Assembly (NCBI GenBank): GCA_026874595.1
Contig: CM049310.1
Location: 54,255,058 to 54,319,057 of the forward strand
Direction: 5' to 3'
Source: Sipunculus nudus
Taxonomy: Eukaryota > Annelida > Sipuncula > Golfingiida > Sipunculidae
DNA: 64,000 nucleotides
Part shown: positions 35,453-47,307 of the stretch, one piece after another
How positions within the stretch are numbered: position 1 is the stretch's first letter
How the letters are laid out: every line of letters starts with the position of its first letter
Position numbers and translations under genes: made by a program
Notes under the pieces: model-generated
The model's input: the letters and a program-made list of their open reading frames with translations, nothing else
What the model was told of the DNA's origin: nothing
Database searches by the model: none

Positions 35453-38400
35453 CTGTCAGAAAATTATTAATAGACTGAATATATTGTGTCAACTAAACCT
35501 TGAATTAACACCTTGTGAAAAGAAATTTATAAATAGTACTCTCACCATATATTATACCTATTTAGATCTGTAACTGTTAAACGAATCAACGAATCAGAAT
35601 TAGAGTCACTTGGAATTAAACTATTTATAGACAAAACAAAACCCATATCAATTCGATAATGGTCACTATCAAACATTTCGCAGTTGAACCAGTGGTATTT
35701 ATTCCCGTAAAATCGGTTTCTGATCGAGACAATTTTGTACCGTGGTTTTAATGAATGAAATGATTTACAGATTATAATAAATTAGCAGAAAACAATTATT
35801 TCTGATAGAGACATTTTTGTATCGTGCTTATTTAATGATATTGCTTTAAATATTTCAATAAATTAGCAGAAAAATATATTATAAAGAATCATGTTCCCAT
35901 TTTGACAGTAGTAGAAAGAGTTTTTCTTTTGAGTACAAATATTCACATGTTATCAAATATATCGTGAGCTTATATGAAATTAGGTTTTAGATAAAGAGTT
36001 GCAGGCAGATTATGCAAATTTGACAAAGTTTATCAGTTATGCATGTATTCTTTTATACTGAGAAAATTATGCCTAGGAGCAGGCTTTATTACTATAATTA
36101 TGTTAGGGAATATGTGATTGGAAAAAATATGTTTATATAAATTTGTCAAAAATGCCCGGAGTCTAATTTTAATACATTTATTTTAGAGATCAATATAAAT
36201 GCTTTTCTTTATCATTGAGTCTCTTTTTGAAATGTGTATTTAATGTAAGCCTGCGACAGACTGATTATCATTTTAATAATTATATATTCTTTCCCTACCT
36301 GTGTACGAGCGTTCCTGCCTCTCGCAGTACATCCTCGTCCAAGGTCATGCTGCCCTTCTCAGCCTCAAGGTCGGCGTGAAGGTCTAGAGACAGGGCGCTG
36401 TTCTGGTGTCCTAATACGTCACAGAATTGTTGAAATGGGGAATCCCCTTCACATGCCAGAACACCGTCAACGATACGCCATACCTGTCGTTCTCGGACCA
36501 GATCATCCTGATTTAAAATACATTAACATCAATTTCTTAATAACCCAAATTTGTGTAATTTTAATACATCAGTTTCAGTGTTGTTGGATATCACAAACAT
36601 TGTCAAAGCACATAAGTTTAATTCCATATGATAAAATTATTAAAGGTGCCCAATCACCTATCTGACCTTTATTAACTAAAGGTAATTCCTTGGAGCTTTT
36701 ATCAAAATAGGCCAGAAAACGTGAATAACACCACAAATAGACTTTTTGTTTTGTTTATATTTACGTGTTTATATGTTGGGGCCCGCCAAAATAAAACAAA
36801 ATCAACAAGGGCATCTGGCAGCAAGTCAGATAAGCCAGAGCTTTGCAAATGGCGTTTTGCAACAAGTGACATTTCTGCCTCCACATATATGCAACCTACC
36901 AACTTGGGTTACATGATTTTCCATTTGTCAACATTGCTGTGTCACAAACATGTTGTTGTTAAACAAGTCCAAACATCCTTCACGAAGGCCTCATAAGATC
37001 ATTTCACAAACAAAATTACCCAAATATCATTAATATATACACAGAGGAAGCTAGATATCACATAAATCGTTTCCAAGAGGTAGGTGATCGGGCAACTTTT
37101 AACTTTAAATTCAGACTTCTCAGTAATTATACAAAACTTCACAGAAGAGTTGACCCACATCCACTGTCCGCACATAGTTCGCATCTAAACCAGCTTATAC
37201 AAAACCGGATAACTTAACTCTCAAAGAAATACGCTTTGTGTCCTACTTTACAAAAGCATTAATAAAACTTTGAGTTTGCTGTTCCAACTGGGTTTTTATC
37301 CCGATTTACTGTGTTTTGCTAAATGATATTTCGCTGGATAGATTGGGTCAAATGGTAGCAAAACTAGGCTGAAGCAGACTAGAAACGGATTTGCTTATAC
37401 TCACTAGGAACTGGTTTTCTGTAAATTGGACCACACTAAACCGGGCTACAGTAGATCTCATTTTGAGCGGTCAAAAATAGACCGAACTGATACGGATTAA
37501 TGGCCTAGTGTGGATAAAGTTAACCGATTTACGAGTAACGTTTTATCAAGTAACTTTAGAAACAAATTGTAAAATGCCATTTTTAAACGGAATAAATTGC
37601 TGTTTAGCTATTCATTGTAAAGTCAATGTTATGTTGACGTTATCCTTAATATTTTAAACAGCAGATGAAAACTTTCATTTTTATTGATCTGTGAATCCCT
37701 TTGTTGTGTAAACAGAACTACATGTCTGCCTGATAGAATCCATATATTTATCAGGTGCCCATTTTTTATTTATGAGTGGTGTTAGTGCAGCAGATTCTTT
37801 AGCTGGAACAGTGCTGATTGTGTTTGGGGGTCATCGTTTATTGATACTGTATATTTATAATGGAGAGCACTCTAGCCTAGTGAAACTTACAGACTTAATT
37901 TGACTCTTCCAGATCCGACGTTTGCCATTATTTTACTCCTAATTCGCGATATGTAACAGAGAGTAGTCTGTGAATTTGGAAACCGAAAAAAAGCATAACA
38001 TAGATTAATTGTACACGAGTACGAGACGCATTATCATTTTAGTAAACCAACCAGAGAAAAATCGCTGTGTATATAGCCAAATTTCTCTAAACAGATTTTC
38101 ATTCAGTTTCATTGGAGTCAAAGTGAATATTTTTGCAGACGTATCCCGAAACATGTTTTGCACAAAATGACGGGGTATTTCTGTTCCAAACCTTTCCCTC
38201 TCCAACTTTCACTCAAGGTAAATGCTTCTGCTGCTCACGGATCTATCAGTCGGTGATGATATTAATTTTACATTTCTATGAACACCAAATTTCTTCCTTG
38301 TTTAATAAAACTGGAGATATGTATTTAGCTTTTCCCAATAACATGAAATGGACTGGAGCATCACATTTGTTGAAACTCCGCTGTCAATGGTGTAGGGTTC

Positions 38401-39289
38401 ATAATCCCCAAAGCTTCACCCTACTGATTCATGACTTTCCCATACATTTTGATGACTGCACATCACTTCCTTCGTTTTACTTTATACTATCAAGTCTGTG
38501 GTAGCTACGCTTTCACGGACCTTGATTCAGCGAGCCGTTCTAGCTGGTGCCTATTTCATGAATAATGAACAAGACACTTAAAGAAATCAAAAGATTCGCG
38601 TACGTTGGAAGTGCTCGTCTGGTGCTAGTTCTAGACCAGACGTTAAGCATTGTCGGGAGAGTATCGAAATTTTGACCAATCAAATAAAGTCATATAAACC
38701 TGTCCGGTCTCTGGTGCATGTGTTCTTGTTCTGTGGGCAGTCTATTGTTTACATTAGGTTCGTTTGATTAAATTACCATTTGTTATTTCGAACTTGCAGG
38801 CTTGTTAATTATTCATGAAATAGACACCAGAGTGGCTCGATCGCTGAATCAGGTGCTGTGAAAACGTATTTGCACAAATTTGATATTATGAAAATGCCTC
38901 TGCTAAGGAGATAATGTTTTCACCCTTGCCTGTTTGTTCGTCTGTTTGTATGTTCATTTGAAAACGCCGCCGGAACCTTTGGAGAGGTGAAATATGGACT
39001 AAGGAGAAAATTTGGTAAGCGCCAGGATAAAGATGTGGATGAGGGAGGATTGTTTGATGGAGGTACTAATATGCGCTGAACTGAGTGTAATTCTGGTTTA
39101 TGTTTCTTGAGCTTGTTTACGGGTTCTGTCTTGCCGGTCACCATCAACACTTACCAGCACAGCGGCGTGGCATGGCGGGCTTAAAAGCCCCTTCGCCTGA
39201 AGTTCATCGCAAAGTGCAGCTACATCCTTCACACCTCGTGTAAGTGACATCCGCTTCCGGCGAAGGACGCGTTTCTCCAAGTCTTCCAT
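34636..39289 (-). CDS. CARD-coiled-coil protein, gene B (three coding exons, 386 aa)
   Basis: The coding sequence joins 39289-39155, 36507-36299 and 35452-34636. It is a paralogue of gene A. Exon 1 encodes 45 residues ending in a phase-0 intron inside the CARD (RVLRRKRMSLTRGV, LCDELQAKGLLSPP). Exon 2 carries the second CARD half (VWRIVDGVLACEGDSPFQQF) and the shared AEKGSMTLDEDVLREAG motif. Exon 3 starts KFGLNKRISTQD, aligning with GGSKRLSEND of gene A. It holds coiled coils (roughly residues 128-190 and 270-351) and a basic Ser/Arg-rich tail of about 35 residues. Intron 2 is phase 2 here but phase 1 in gene A. CARD plus coiled coil suggests a signalling scaffold of CARD9-like layout; partners are unknown. 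The start has an A at -3 and G at +4. Confidence 0.85.
36299..36507 (-). CDS. Gene B exon 2: second half of the CARD and conserved linker
   Basis: The acceptor is TTAAATCAG^GATGAT and the donor is CACAG^GTAGGG. It encodes 69 residues plus two bases. It is recognised by alignment to gene A exon 2 (AEKG....DE.V.REAG...H). It has no usable upstream start, so simple ORF scans miss it. Confidence 0.85.
36508..38505. other. Intronic stretch of gene B intron 1
   Basis: No exon-like sequence recognised. An area at about 37340-37530 has ACTAG/CTAGT and AACCGG motifs that may be remnants of an inverted-repeat element. Confidence 0.35.
38506..38868. mobile_element. MITE with ~60-bp inverted ends in gene B intron 1
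   Basis: The left end reads TACGCTTTCACGGACCTTG, then ATTCAGCGAGCC and CCTATTTCATGAATAATGAAC. The right end, inverted, reads TACGTTTTCACAGCACCTG, then ATTCAGCGATCGAGCC and TCTATTTCATGAATAATTAAC. Target duplication and superfamily are unclear. A single end of the same family lies at 681-725. Confidence 0.75.
39155..39289 (-). CDS. Gene B exon 1: N-terminal half of the CARD
   Basis: Encodes 45 residues from MEDLEKRVLRRK to HAAVL. The donor is GTGCTG^GTAAGT, phase 0. Length and phase equal those of gene A exon 1. Confidence 0.86.
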
Positions 39290-40166
39290 TTTCTATAACA
39301 ACATGTATGGCAGGATTTAAATAAGCCATTCCTTGTTTATATCTGCTTCAAATCAACCGATCAGAAATACAACATTTGAGTCTCTTTATGATTTCATTTA
39401 TTATATTTATTTATTTATAATTTTGCAACATCTCAGTCAAGAATAAAGCAATCCTTCTCTCCACTGATTCATTTTGTACCTTAAAAGACTCAAAACGAAG
39501 CATTCGTTTTCATGATTATGTTCTCTTACAGGAAAATTTGAACATGCATGAATGGGGTTTAGGACATTATTCTTTCATTCTGACATGAAGTAACCTCTAC
39601 ATATGCGCCTGCATGACAGTATTACGACAATAGATGTAGGCAAAAATAAGTCATAGGCATAAGTAAGCTCATGTAAAATAGGATAATCTGTCACGGAAGT
39701 GTAAGCACTCTTGATGTAAATCATTATTTACTGGTCTAATCTATGGGTAATAAATGACAACAAAAAAGATAATGCAGAAATATTCTTAATATGTAGATAT
39801 TTATTTGGTCTCGATCAAGTGTTAATTTCAGAATCGAGTATATTGGTCAGAGCTACTATAATTCCGATACGACTGCTAAAGGGATGTCTATCCAATGTAC
39901 ATAAATAAACCCTCATGTATCCAACGGGAGTAAAACTAGTAGCAAATAAATTATGGATTCAATCAATGGATCGATAGGTGTCACCCATTTTACTTTCAGG
40001 GACTCCTTGCCATGGCGACAGTCTTTTTTACCAGTTTAGTACATGTATTTTTACAAAAAGCATAGACACGGCATTTTACTAGGTGATTTATGTGAAATGC
40101 TGCAAAATACAGCCATTTGATTATAGATTCACAAGTATCCAACCAAACTTTGAGGATTGGGCGTTG
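39290..40166. other. Upstream region of gene B, non-coding
   Basis: Should include the promoter and 5' UTR of gene B; no clear core promoter element recognised. Confidence 0.35.
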
Positions 40167-40333
40167 TCCATTTGTTTTGCTAACAAGGTGAAAGCACTAC
40201 ATAACAAAGGTAATCTTATCAAAATGTTATTATTTCATCTTCTTGAAAGATGAAAATCAAAATAAATTTTTTTAGGCGGAGGGTCAAAATTGACGCGGGG
40301 TGCCTGAGAACCATAACTTTTAATTCTTTGGCC
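40167..40333. mobile_element. Truncated MITE of the TAA family, copy 3
   Basis: Inverted relative to the copies at 19723 and 24722. It keeps one end (GCCTGAGAACCATAACTTTT then AATTCTTTGGCC, followed by TTA) and the interior to TGTAGTGCTT-like sequence. It lacks the half with the CCCTGATCATATGAC block and the other inverted end. Confidence 0.7.
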
Positions 40334-41338
40334 TTAATGTTCTCTTACAGCGTTAATAACGAGTACAAGAATCAACCAAATGGCCAGGACAATGTGTCGT
40401 AATTGTGTTGCACTGAGTTATTTAAATAAACCGAGTTATAATCACCGATTATTACTTAAAAATAAAAATTTGAAAATTAAATTTATTGAATTTTAAAACA
40501 CTACCAATCCACCACCTTCCCACACCACATAGACACGCCAATGACGCTCCGACATCTACGGGATAAAAAGTGCAGATTGCAATTTAAAAATAAGAACATT
40601 TATTTTATATGGTTTGTACAACTCTAGTCATACTAACTAACGCGAAGCATTCTCCGTGGCACGGATGTTAGCGTTTGGTAGTACTTTTTGATAGGGTGCA
40701 ACTTTATCTGGTTACTACAGCAGGTAATATTTTTTTCAAGTACAGCATTGGTAGTTCGTAATTCTGATTACGCAATAATTGCTGTATATAAACTAGACGT
40801 AGACGTATGTACAGCATACAATCCATCTAAGAAAAATCAGTTTATGCTCCCCATTTTTAAAGTAATCTTAACCCCATTATAACTGTTATTGCAGTAGTCC
40901 AATTTATTTTGATTTGGCAACATTTAAAGAAAATTATCATTAATAATACAAGAAAGAAAAGATAAACACTTACAGTAGTGATACCTGTATGCCTGAAATG
41001 ATGGTTTCATATACCAAAAATTTGTGGTGGCCATAGCTTTATATAGACATCCAGTCTATATGTCATAACATACAGATATATCCGGGAGTTAATGATAACG
41101 TTCAACGGTTACAGATCAGTCGGTGCATCTGCGTCACTCAGCATACCAAAACATACTAGAGACACGCCTACCTTGTTTACAATAAGGATTGTTTTTCTTC
41201 TTATACAATGACCACGCGCCAGGTAAACAAATATATTTGTTTATAAAAAAAACCTTGCTTGACGTGAAAGTGAGAAACGTACAGATATGAACTGATATAT
41301 CAAAAACTATATATACATACGCACACACACATGAATAC

Positions 41339-41393
<55 letters not shown>

Positions 41394-43528
41394 TAAAGAC
41401 TTATACACATAATGAGTGAATATGTCAAGCTTTCTTCACATATGCATGTGTATATCAATAAAATTACATATATAAATATAAGTTTAGAATTTTACATATA
41501 TAAATATGTTATTATATGCATATAGATAATGTTACATACGTACAGCACAATATATAAACAGTGACTGCATGGCGACGATTGTATGAAAATAAACATGCCG
41601 CAGAGTCAGATTTCAGATGCAGTTCACGTTATAAACACACACCCTCACACACACAAAACCTTACATAAATATATATATATGTTTATATAAATGTTATATA
41701 TAAATGTTTATATATATGTATATATATAATTACATATATATATATATATATATATGTTTACATATGTGTGTGTGTTATGGTAATATATTGGTGACTGGGA
41801 CAAAGCTATACTCCGAGATGAAGGTCTAGTAGCAATAACTGTGTCATTATCAAACACTGCAAAAGTGCATGGAAATTAAGGCTGGAAAATAAACAAAAGA
41901 AGCGGGCACATGCGGTTTTGTGTAGTTCTGAGTTTAAGGTAGTCCTGGTGTAACCAATATTATTAAACAAGTGCACCAGGTACGTCAAAAAACTTTATAT
42001 AAACTGGTTCATGACGCTCGTATGCAAATACAGACTCGAAATTGGTGAGAAGTGCAAAATCGGGCGAAAATTTTTTTTTTTAAGATTTTGGTCGAACGGG
42101 GGAGGGGGGCTTAGTCCGCCCCTGTCTTCTATCACTGTCACTATATATTTGCACCATTGCAGCTATTTAGGCTGGTCACGGAAGAAAAACGAGAATCGGA
42201 TAGCACCGTGTTCCCCCTAAGGTCGCCCGTGGTCTGGAAGGACTTCTTGTGTATTAAATAATATTTCCTTTACTTGGAATCAGGTATGCAGGTTAATTGT
42301 CACACAAACAAATTCCTTATCTAAAGGTGACGGTGTGCGCGTATACCTGCACATTTGTAGGTTAAGTATCGGGCGGCTGGATCACTTTCGACGTGGGTTC
42401 AACAGGTGCTCGAAGCAGACAGCCTGTATGTTATAAACCACCCGGTTATTAGTGGACAGTGATAAATCATAATACTGGTGTCACCTTGGGCTTAAACAGA
42501 CGTCACTTTACACACCCGAAGATCAATATGAACACACACAATGAATAATGTTTGGTTTTTAACCTTCACAAGGTTTGTGTCAATAGCTACAAACAGCATT
42601 AGGTTCATTATTTTGCATTGCCTCACATTTTTTTCATTTTTTTTTTTTTGGAGGGGGGATAATTAAGGCACACATTATCCCAAATTCCTGTCACCGTAAT
42701 CACCTGTGTTTTCTGAAACCATAGAATGTACATTATAGGCATCTATTCATAGGAATGGATATAACCTGAACGATTTGCTCCATTCATAAAATAAGTAAAA
42801 CAGTTCATTTTTACATTTGCGTTACAAAGGGTGAATAAATATAAAATAGCCCGCACTTTCAGAATCTGTTTACCTTGCCTTGTGCCATGCTTCAAAACAG
42901 CCGGCAATCACACCGTTTACCACTTTTTTATATAAATATTTGATGACCAAATAAGTGCTCTGTCCGCTAAACTCAAGGTCGCTTATGCTCCACTGATTGT
43001 ATTATAACGTCTCGTAAATACTACGTATATAATTAATCATAATAACCCACCATTTTTGTGTCATCGTTGACCCAAAAGAAACCATGCAGCGGGAACATCC
43101 GGTGGTTAAGGTTACGTTCCTTAGTTACGTCTACAGGTGGGTAGCTCTGGACATTTTAAGGACAGGAAGTAGGAAGCCCCGTCCCCACCCTCATATATAA
43201 ATATCTGTGTCTGTGTGTATGTGTGTAGGGTGTGGTGTGTAGATATTTGTAGAGTATATAGGCCTATTTATATAGAGAGAGAAATTTATAGAGTATATAT
43301 ATATATATATATATACATACATATGCATAAATACACACCTACATAAATATATTTTTATGCATTAAGTATATGTAAATAGCTATATACATATACTTATATA
43401 TATATATAAGTGGGGGAGGGGAGGAATGGGCTGCGTTGGCGGAGGTCTGCGCTCTGTCAGTGCTATTTCTAGTTATAGGCCTAACTATCATCATTAGCAT
43501 AATCATTATTATCATTATAAATATTAAT
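40334..43528. other. Non-coding stretch rich in microsatellites
   Basis: No gene seen. It holds AT/TATG tracts at 41341-41391, 41669-41760 and 43293-43316. A G-rich GGGGGAGGGGGGC motif with CCGCCCC lies near 42100. Confidence 0.45.
41341..41391. repeat. (AT)n microsatellite
   Basis: Uninterrupted AT tract. Confidence 0.95.
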
Positions 43529-43553
43529 TCTTTATTATTATTATTATTATTAT

Positions 43554-43594
<41 letters not shown>

Positions 43595-43597
43595 TTA

Positions 43598-43628
<31 letters not shown>

Positions 43629-43640
43629 CATCATCATCAC
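43529..43640. repeat. Compound trinucleotide microsatellite
   Basis: TTA units, then CTA units, then ATT units, then ATC units. It gives open frames on both strands (poly-Leu, poly-Asn/Ser) that are not genes. Confidence 0.95.
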
Positions 43641-44272
43641 TCTTGTTTTTCGAAAACAAAAATAGTATACCTGCATAACTTTTAGACTGAAGCTTTAAAA
43701 ATAATCACACTTTAATATGGTACACTCGGGCTTATCAAGTGATATGCGGTCACGACTTTACTTTCCTTAGTTACAGTCATACATCTCAATCTAACTCTAA
43801 GCAGAGGATAAACTTTTTTTAGACAGGTGCATAATGATACCTGTTCGACCACCAGATGGCAGTGAACATCATCACTGCCGGTAAACCGTGATCGTTCAAG
43901 GGCGGTCTAACCCCGCGTGGACACGAATCAAGCTTATTCATTAGGCCTACTGGTAAATAACTGAGCCGGTAGGTGATTTTACATTTACAATCTCCTATTG
44001 GTGTATACATAGATCTGTCCCATGAATAAATCTGAGTAAATTTAGACACTAGTTAACTATGGAGTGATTGATCTTAATGATTGATACAGAGGCCGTATGT
44101 TGAACGACATTTTTTGATGGGTTAAACTTTCCTCTATTACTGAAGAGCTTTTAGAATCAGCTGACTGTCAGCGGGCCGCACATATCATGCTGACAGCTGA
44201 TCTAGTATGCACTGGTATGAAGCCAGTTCTTGACCGGAGCTAATTCCGCTCTAGCTACAAGCCTGTAACGCA
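43641..44272. other. Non-coding stretch
   Basis: No gene seen. A weaker hairpin (CTGTCAGC and GCTGACAG, within ATCAGCTG arms) lies at about 44157-44206. Confidence 0.4.
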
Positions 44273-44323
44273 AACAAATCTTATTTAATAGTTCTTTCTT
44301 GTTTGCGTTACAGCCCCTAAGGT
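44273..44323. other. Perfect 15-bp inverted repeat (hairpin)
   Basis: CTGTAACGCAAACAA pairs with TTGTTTGCGTTACAG around a 21-base loop. It could be a small foldback or the core of a short transposon; no function is visible. Confidence 0.85.
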
Positions 44324-44518
44324 GGAGAGTTTACACTGTAAAGTTTGGTCAGATTATTATGTGTATTATAAATCCAGAATCTTGAATCTAGTTTGTAAAC
44401 AACTCAGTATTTATGTATATTAATTTTATAAATATATTTTACTTTTGCTTATTATATGATATATGACAACAACTGTAATAATATCTTCTGATATCCATGC
44501 AATATTTACAGTGGCAGA

Positions 44519-44570
44519 TCCGGGGGGGGGGGGGGGGGGGGCTTAGGGGGTGATTCCCCCCCCCCCCTAG
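44519..44570. repeat. G-run/C-run pair after a GGCAGATCCGG motif
   Basis: A run of about 20 G and a later run of about 11 C surround CTTAGGGGGTGATT. The motif before them resembles the GGCGGATCCAG ends near 21992. Confidence 0.6.
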
Positions 44571-44930
44571 AATTTTTTACCGGCTTATGAAAATTGCAAA
44601 TTGTATCAATGTTTTCTGGAAGAAAGTACTGTTTTAACTTTTCCTTAATAACTTCTTGACAGTGAAATATTACATCAAGAATTCAGGATAATCCGCACTG
44701 CATTAAACACACACGGAACAAACAGTACCAGAAATAACAACTTGTCACATGAGTAAATGCTAAGGAATAAAGTCATATCTCCACTACTGTGTCAACTTGA
44801 AGCTAGTCCTTGTACTGGCAGCACTTGAAGATAAAGCCTGGTACACCAGTGCCAGGACTATTCATATACCAGCAAGTCACTAGGTATTACAAGGTGACAA
44901 ATAGTTAACCTTTAGAACCTTTCAGGCATA

Positions 44931-45238
44931 CAGAAGTGATTTATGCCTATATTCTAAAACTTCTGCTTTGTATCCAATTTATCAGAAACAAAAATGTCTG
45001 GTCTAAGTGCTAAAAAATGCTCAGTTTTAAATTCTTAATCATCATATCTTCAAAAAATTTCCTCACAGTGTGAGGGGGACACCCCCTACCAAACCCTCAT
45101 TATGACAAACAGAAGTGATTTAGTCTAATATTCTAAAACTTCTGCTTTGTATCCAATTTATCAGAAACAAAAATGTCTAGTTTAAGTGCTAAAAAATGCT
45201 CAAATTTGAATTCTTAATCATCATATCTTCAAAAAATA
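44931..45238. repeat. Two-copy tandem repeat, period 179 bp
   Basis: About 128 bp starting CAGAAGTGATTTA and ending ATCATATCTTCAAAAAAT is repeated at 45110 with few differences. A C-rich spacer (GGGGGACACCCCCTACC) lies between the copies. Confidence 0.9.
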
Positions 45239-46261
45239 AAATCACCTTTAAAGCATGTTGAATTGATACAAGAAATTTCTTCTTCCCTTTTAAATAAATT
45301 TGTATCTGCCAAAATATTGCCATGAAACTGTTTGCTTACTCCTGTACATGAGTGTTAAAAACAGTTGACCAGGTGCGATCTGAGTGTCATCATTAACACA
45401 GCCCATGCTTCGCCGAGGCCACAACATGTGTCAAACAGGAGATACCTTGACTGACTAAGCCCAAAAAATGTAATACATATTTCCCCTGGCTTAAAAATCA
45501 TGTGTAGCAGCTCAAAATCGGACCTCTGGTCAAGTGGCCTTGTTATGGTAAACAGACACACGTGGACTGTGTATATGAACACGCAGAGCCATAACAAGGT
45601 GTTAAACAGCCATGTGCATATGGTACTGTGACTGTGTGCTTGGATAGTTTTGCTGGGAAACTTTCATATAAGGTAAAACAGAACTGATTGTGTGAAAGAA
45701 AAGGCATACCAGTAAAATTGTTCCTGATTATGTCCCTTTAACTCTTATCCACATTCAGCTCTCATGTGTAGAGTCATGATTAATAAATTAATTTTTGCAC
45801 TAAATAAAATGCCATTAATTATGTAAATTTGCAAGTAATAATCATTCTTGTCAGAAACACTGGTATCTGTCATAAATTTATTCACAAATTGATATACAGT
45901 TGAAGTTCAGATTTTTATCACATTGACAGATTAATAACTAGGTAGGGGCCACACAAGGGCTGCAGTGCAGTGTGTATAGATGTTATACATTACAGACTAC
46001 AGAGTTCATGTTTGTGATGTTGACACATGATACTTTAACCTCGACATTCAGGACTTTTTATTTATCATAGGTCAAGAGCTGACAACTACATTTTGTTAAG
46101 AGCCCGAAGGTGCCAGCATGAGTGTCTCATGTTATCTGTTTATATCACAGAAGCCACAGGTTATTTAGTACTTTCAACACTGATTTCCACAACTTACTAG
46201 AGGGTTAGATGTAACAGACCAGATCTTATGAAAAACTCATTCATTTTATTTATTAAATTTT
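45239..46261. other. Non-coding stretch
   Basis: No gene or other repeat recognised. Confidence 0.35.
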
Positions 46262-46262
46262 T

Positions 46263-46780
46263 AGCTCAGCTGACTATAAGTCACCTGAGCTATAGTGATG
46301 GTCCGTCGTCTGGCCGTCCGTTTACAGGGCATGTTTTGAAACCATTGGACCTACAGATCCAAAATTCTACATACAGTTAGATGTCCCCAAGTTCTCCTAC
46401 CAAACAAAAAAATCGGGTCACTGCTACTTCCTTCCTTCAAGAAATTAAGCAAAAACCTCTGTTTTTCAGTAAAACCTATTGTAACACTTCAAAACTGCCC
46501 ACTATGAAAATTTTAACCACTGGTGTTATTGTATTCATGTTTTATATAACCATTCCTGCATATATTTTCTATACACGTATTGTAAATTAGGTTAGTGTTG
46601 TGTAAATTATTGAAACATAGTGCACTTTGTCAAATCTCAGGAAATATATTTATTCACCTAACAAGATAATTGCTGAAGCTAGAGACTATTTTACAAAGGA
46701 TATAACTTTATTTAATCAAGATTCAATTGTATACCAGAAATCATTTAAGAATGTTGTAAATTTTTTTAAGTTATTTAAAG
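46263..46780 (+). mobile_element. Hairpin-headed repeat, subfamily 1, copy 1
   Basis: Starts after a T run with an imperfect hairpin (AGCTCAGCTGACT, then AGTCACCTGAGCT), then GTCCGTC-type short repeats. The body has landmarks ACAGTTAGATGTCCCC, AAATTAAGCAAAAACCTC and CAATTGTATACC. The body matches 58942-59540 and 63371-64000. It has no coding capacity, and its transposition type is unknown. Confidence 0.75.
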
Positions 46781-47305
46781 GATTTAATCTGTGAAAATCT
46801 GAAATTTGAAAAGAAAAGCTTCAAAATTAGACTAGTTATTGAATTATTGAATTTTTTGGAAGCTCTTTATTGTATTCCCTTGCTTTGTCCAGCAGCCCAT
46901 TTGGTCACTGGAGGTCATTCAGTACAGCTCTCTCTGCTTACCTGATACCTAATGGGTCATTGGGGAGCAGAGGTCACAGGAGTACAGTTATTTTCAAATC
47001 CCCCCCCCCAAGTGTATAAAAAAAATTTTATTGTTGGAAAGTTATTTCTTAATTGTGAAGCTGTTTCCACTCCATTGTTCAAAACTGTTCTAAATTAAGG
47101 GGTAATCTATAATGCAGTGTTGTAAATTCTGAATCAAGTTATATTTTCAGATATTTATTGTTTTGCAAATTTATAAAAAAAACATATATTTTTGTGATAA
47201 AAAATAATCACATGTGTATGCATAATGTGTTGTTAACTGACCATATTAGGGATAAATGGTGATGCAACTGAGAATGGTGAATCAGCTTATATGTTCAGAT
47301 ACATG
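46781..47305. other. Non-coding stretch
   Basis: No gene seen. AAGTGTATAAAA preceded by a C run lies at about 47000. Confidence 0.35.
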
Positions 47306-47307
47306 TA

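Noticed and set aside
43339-43678. Poly-Leu and poly-Asn/Ser open frames
   Set aside because: Translation of a compound trinucleotide microsatellite.
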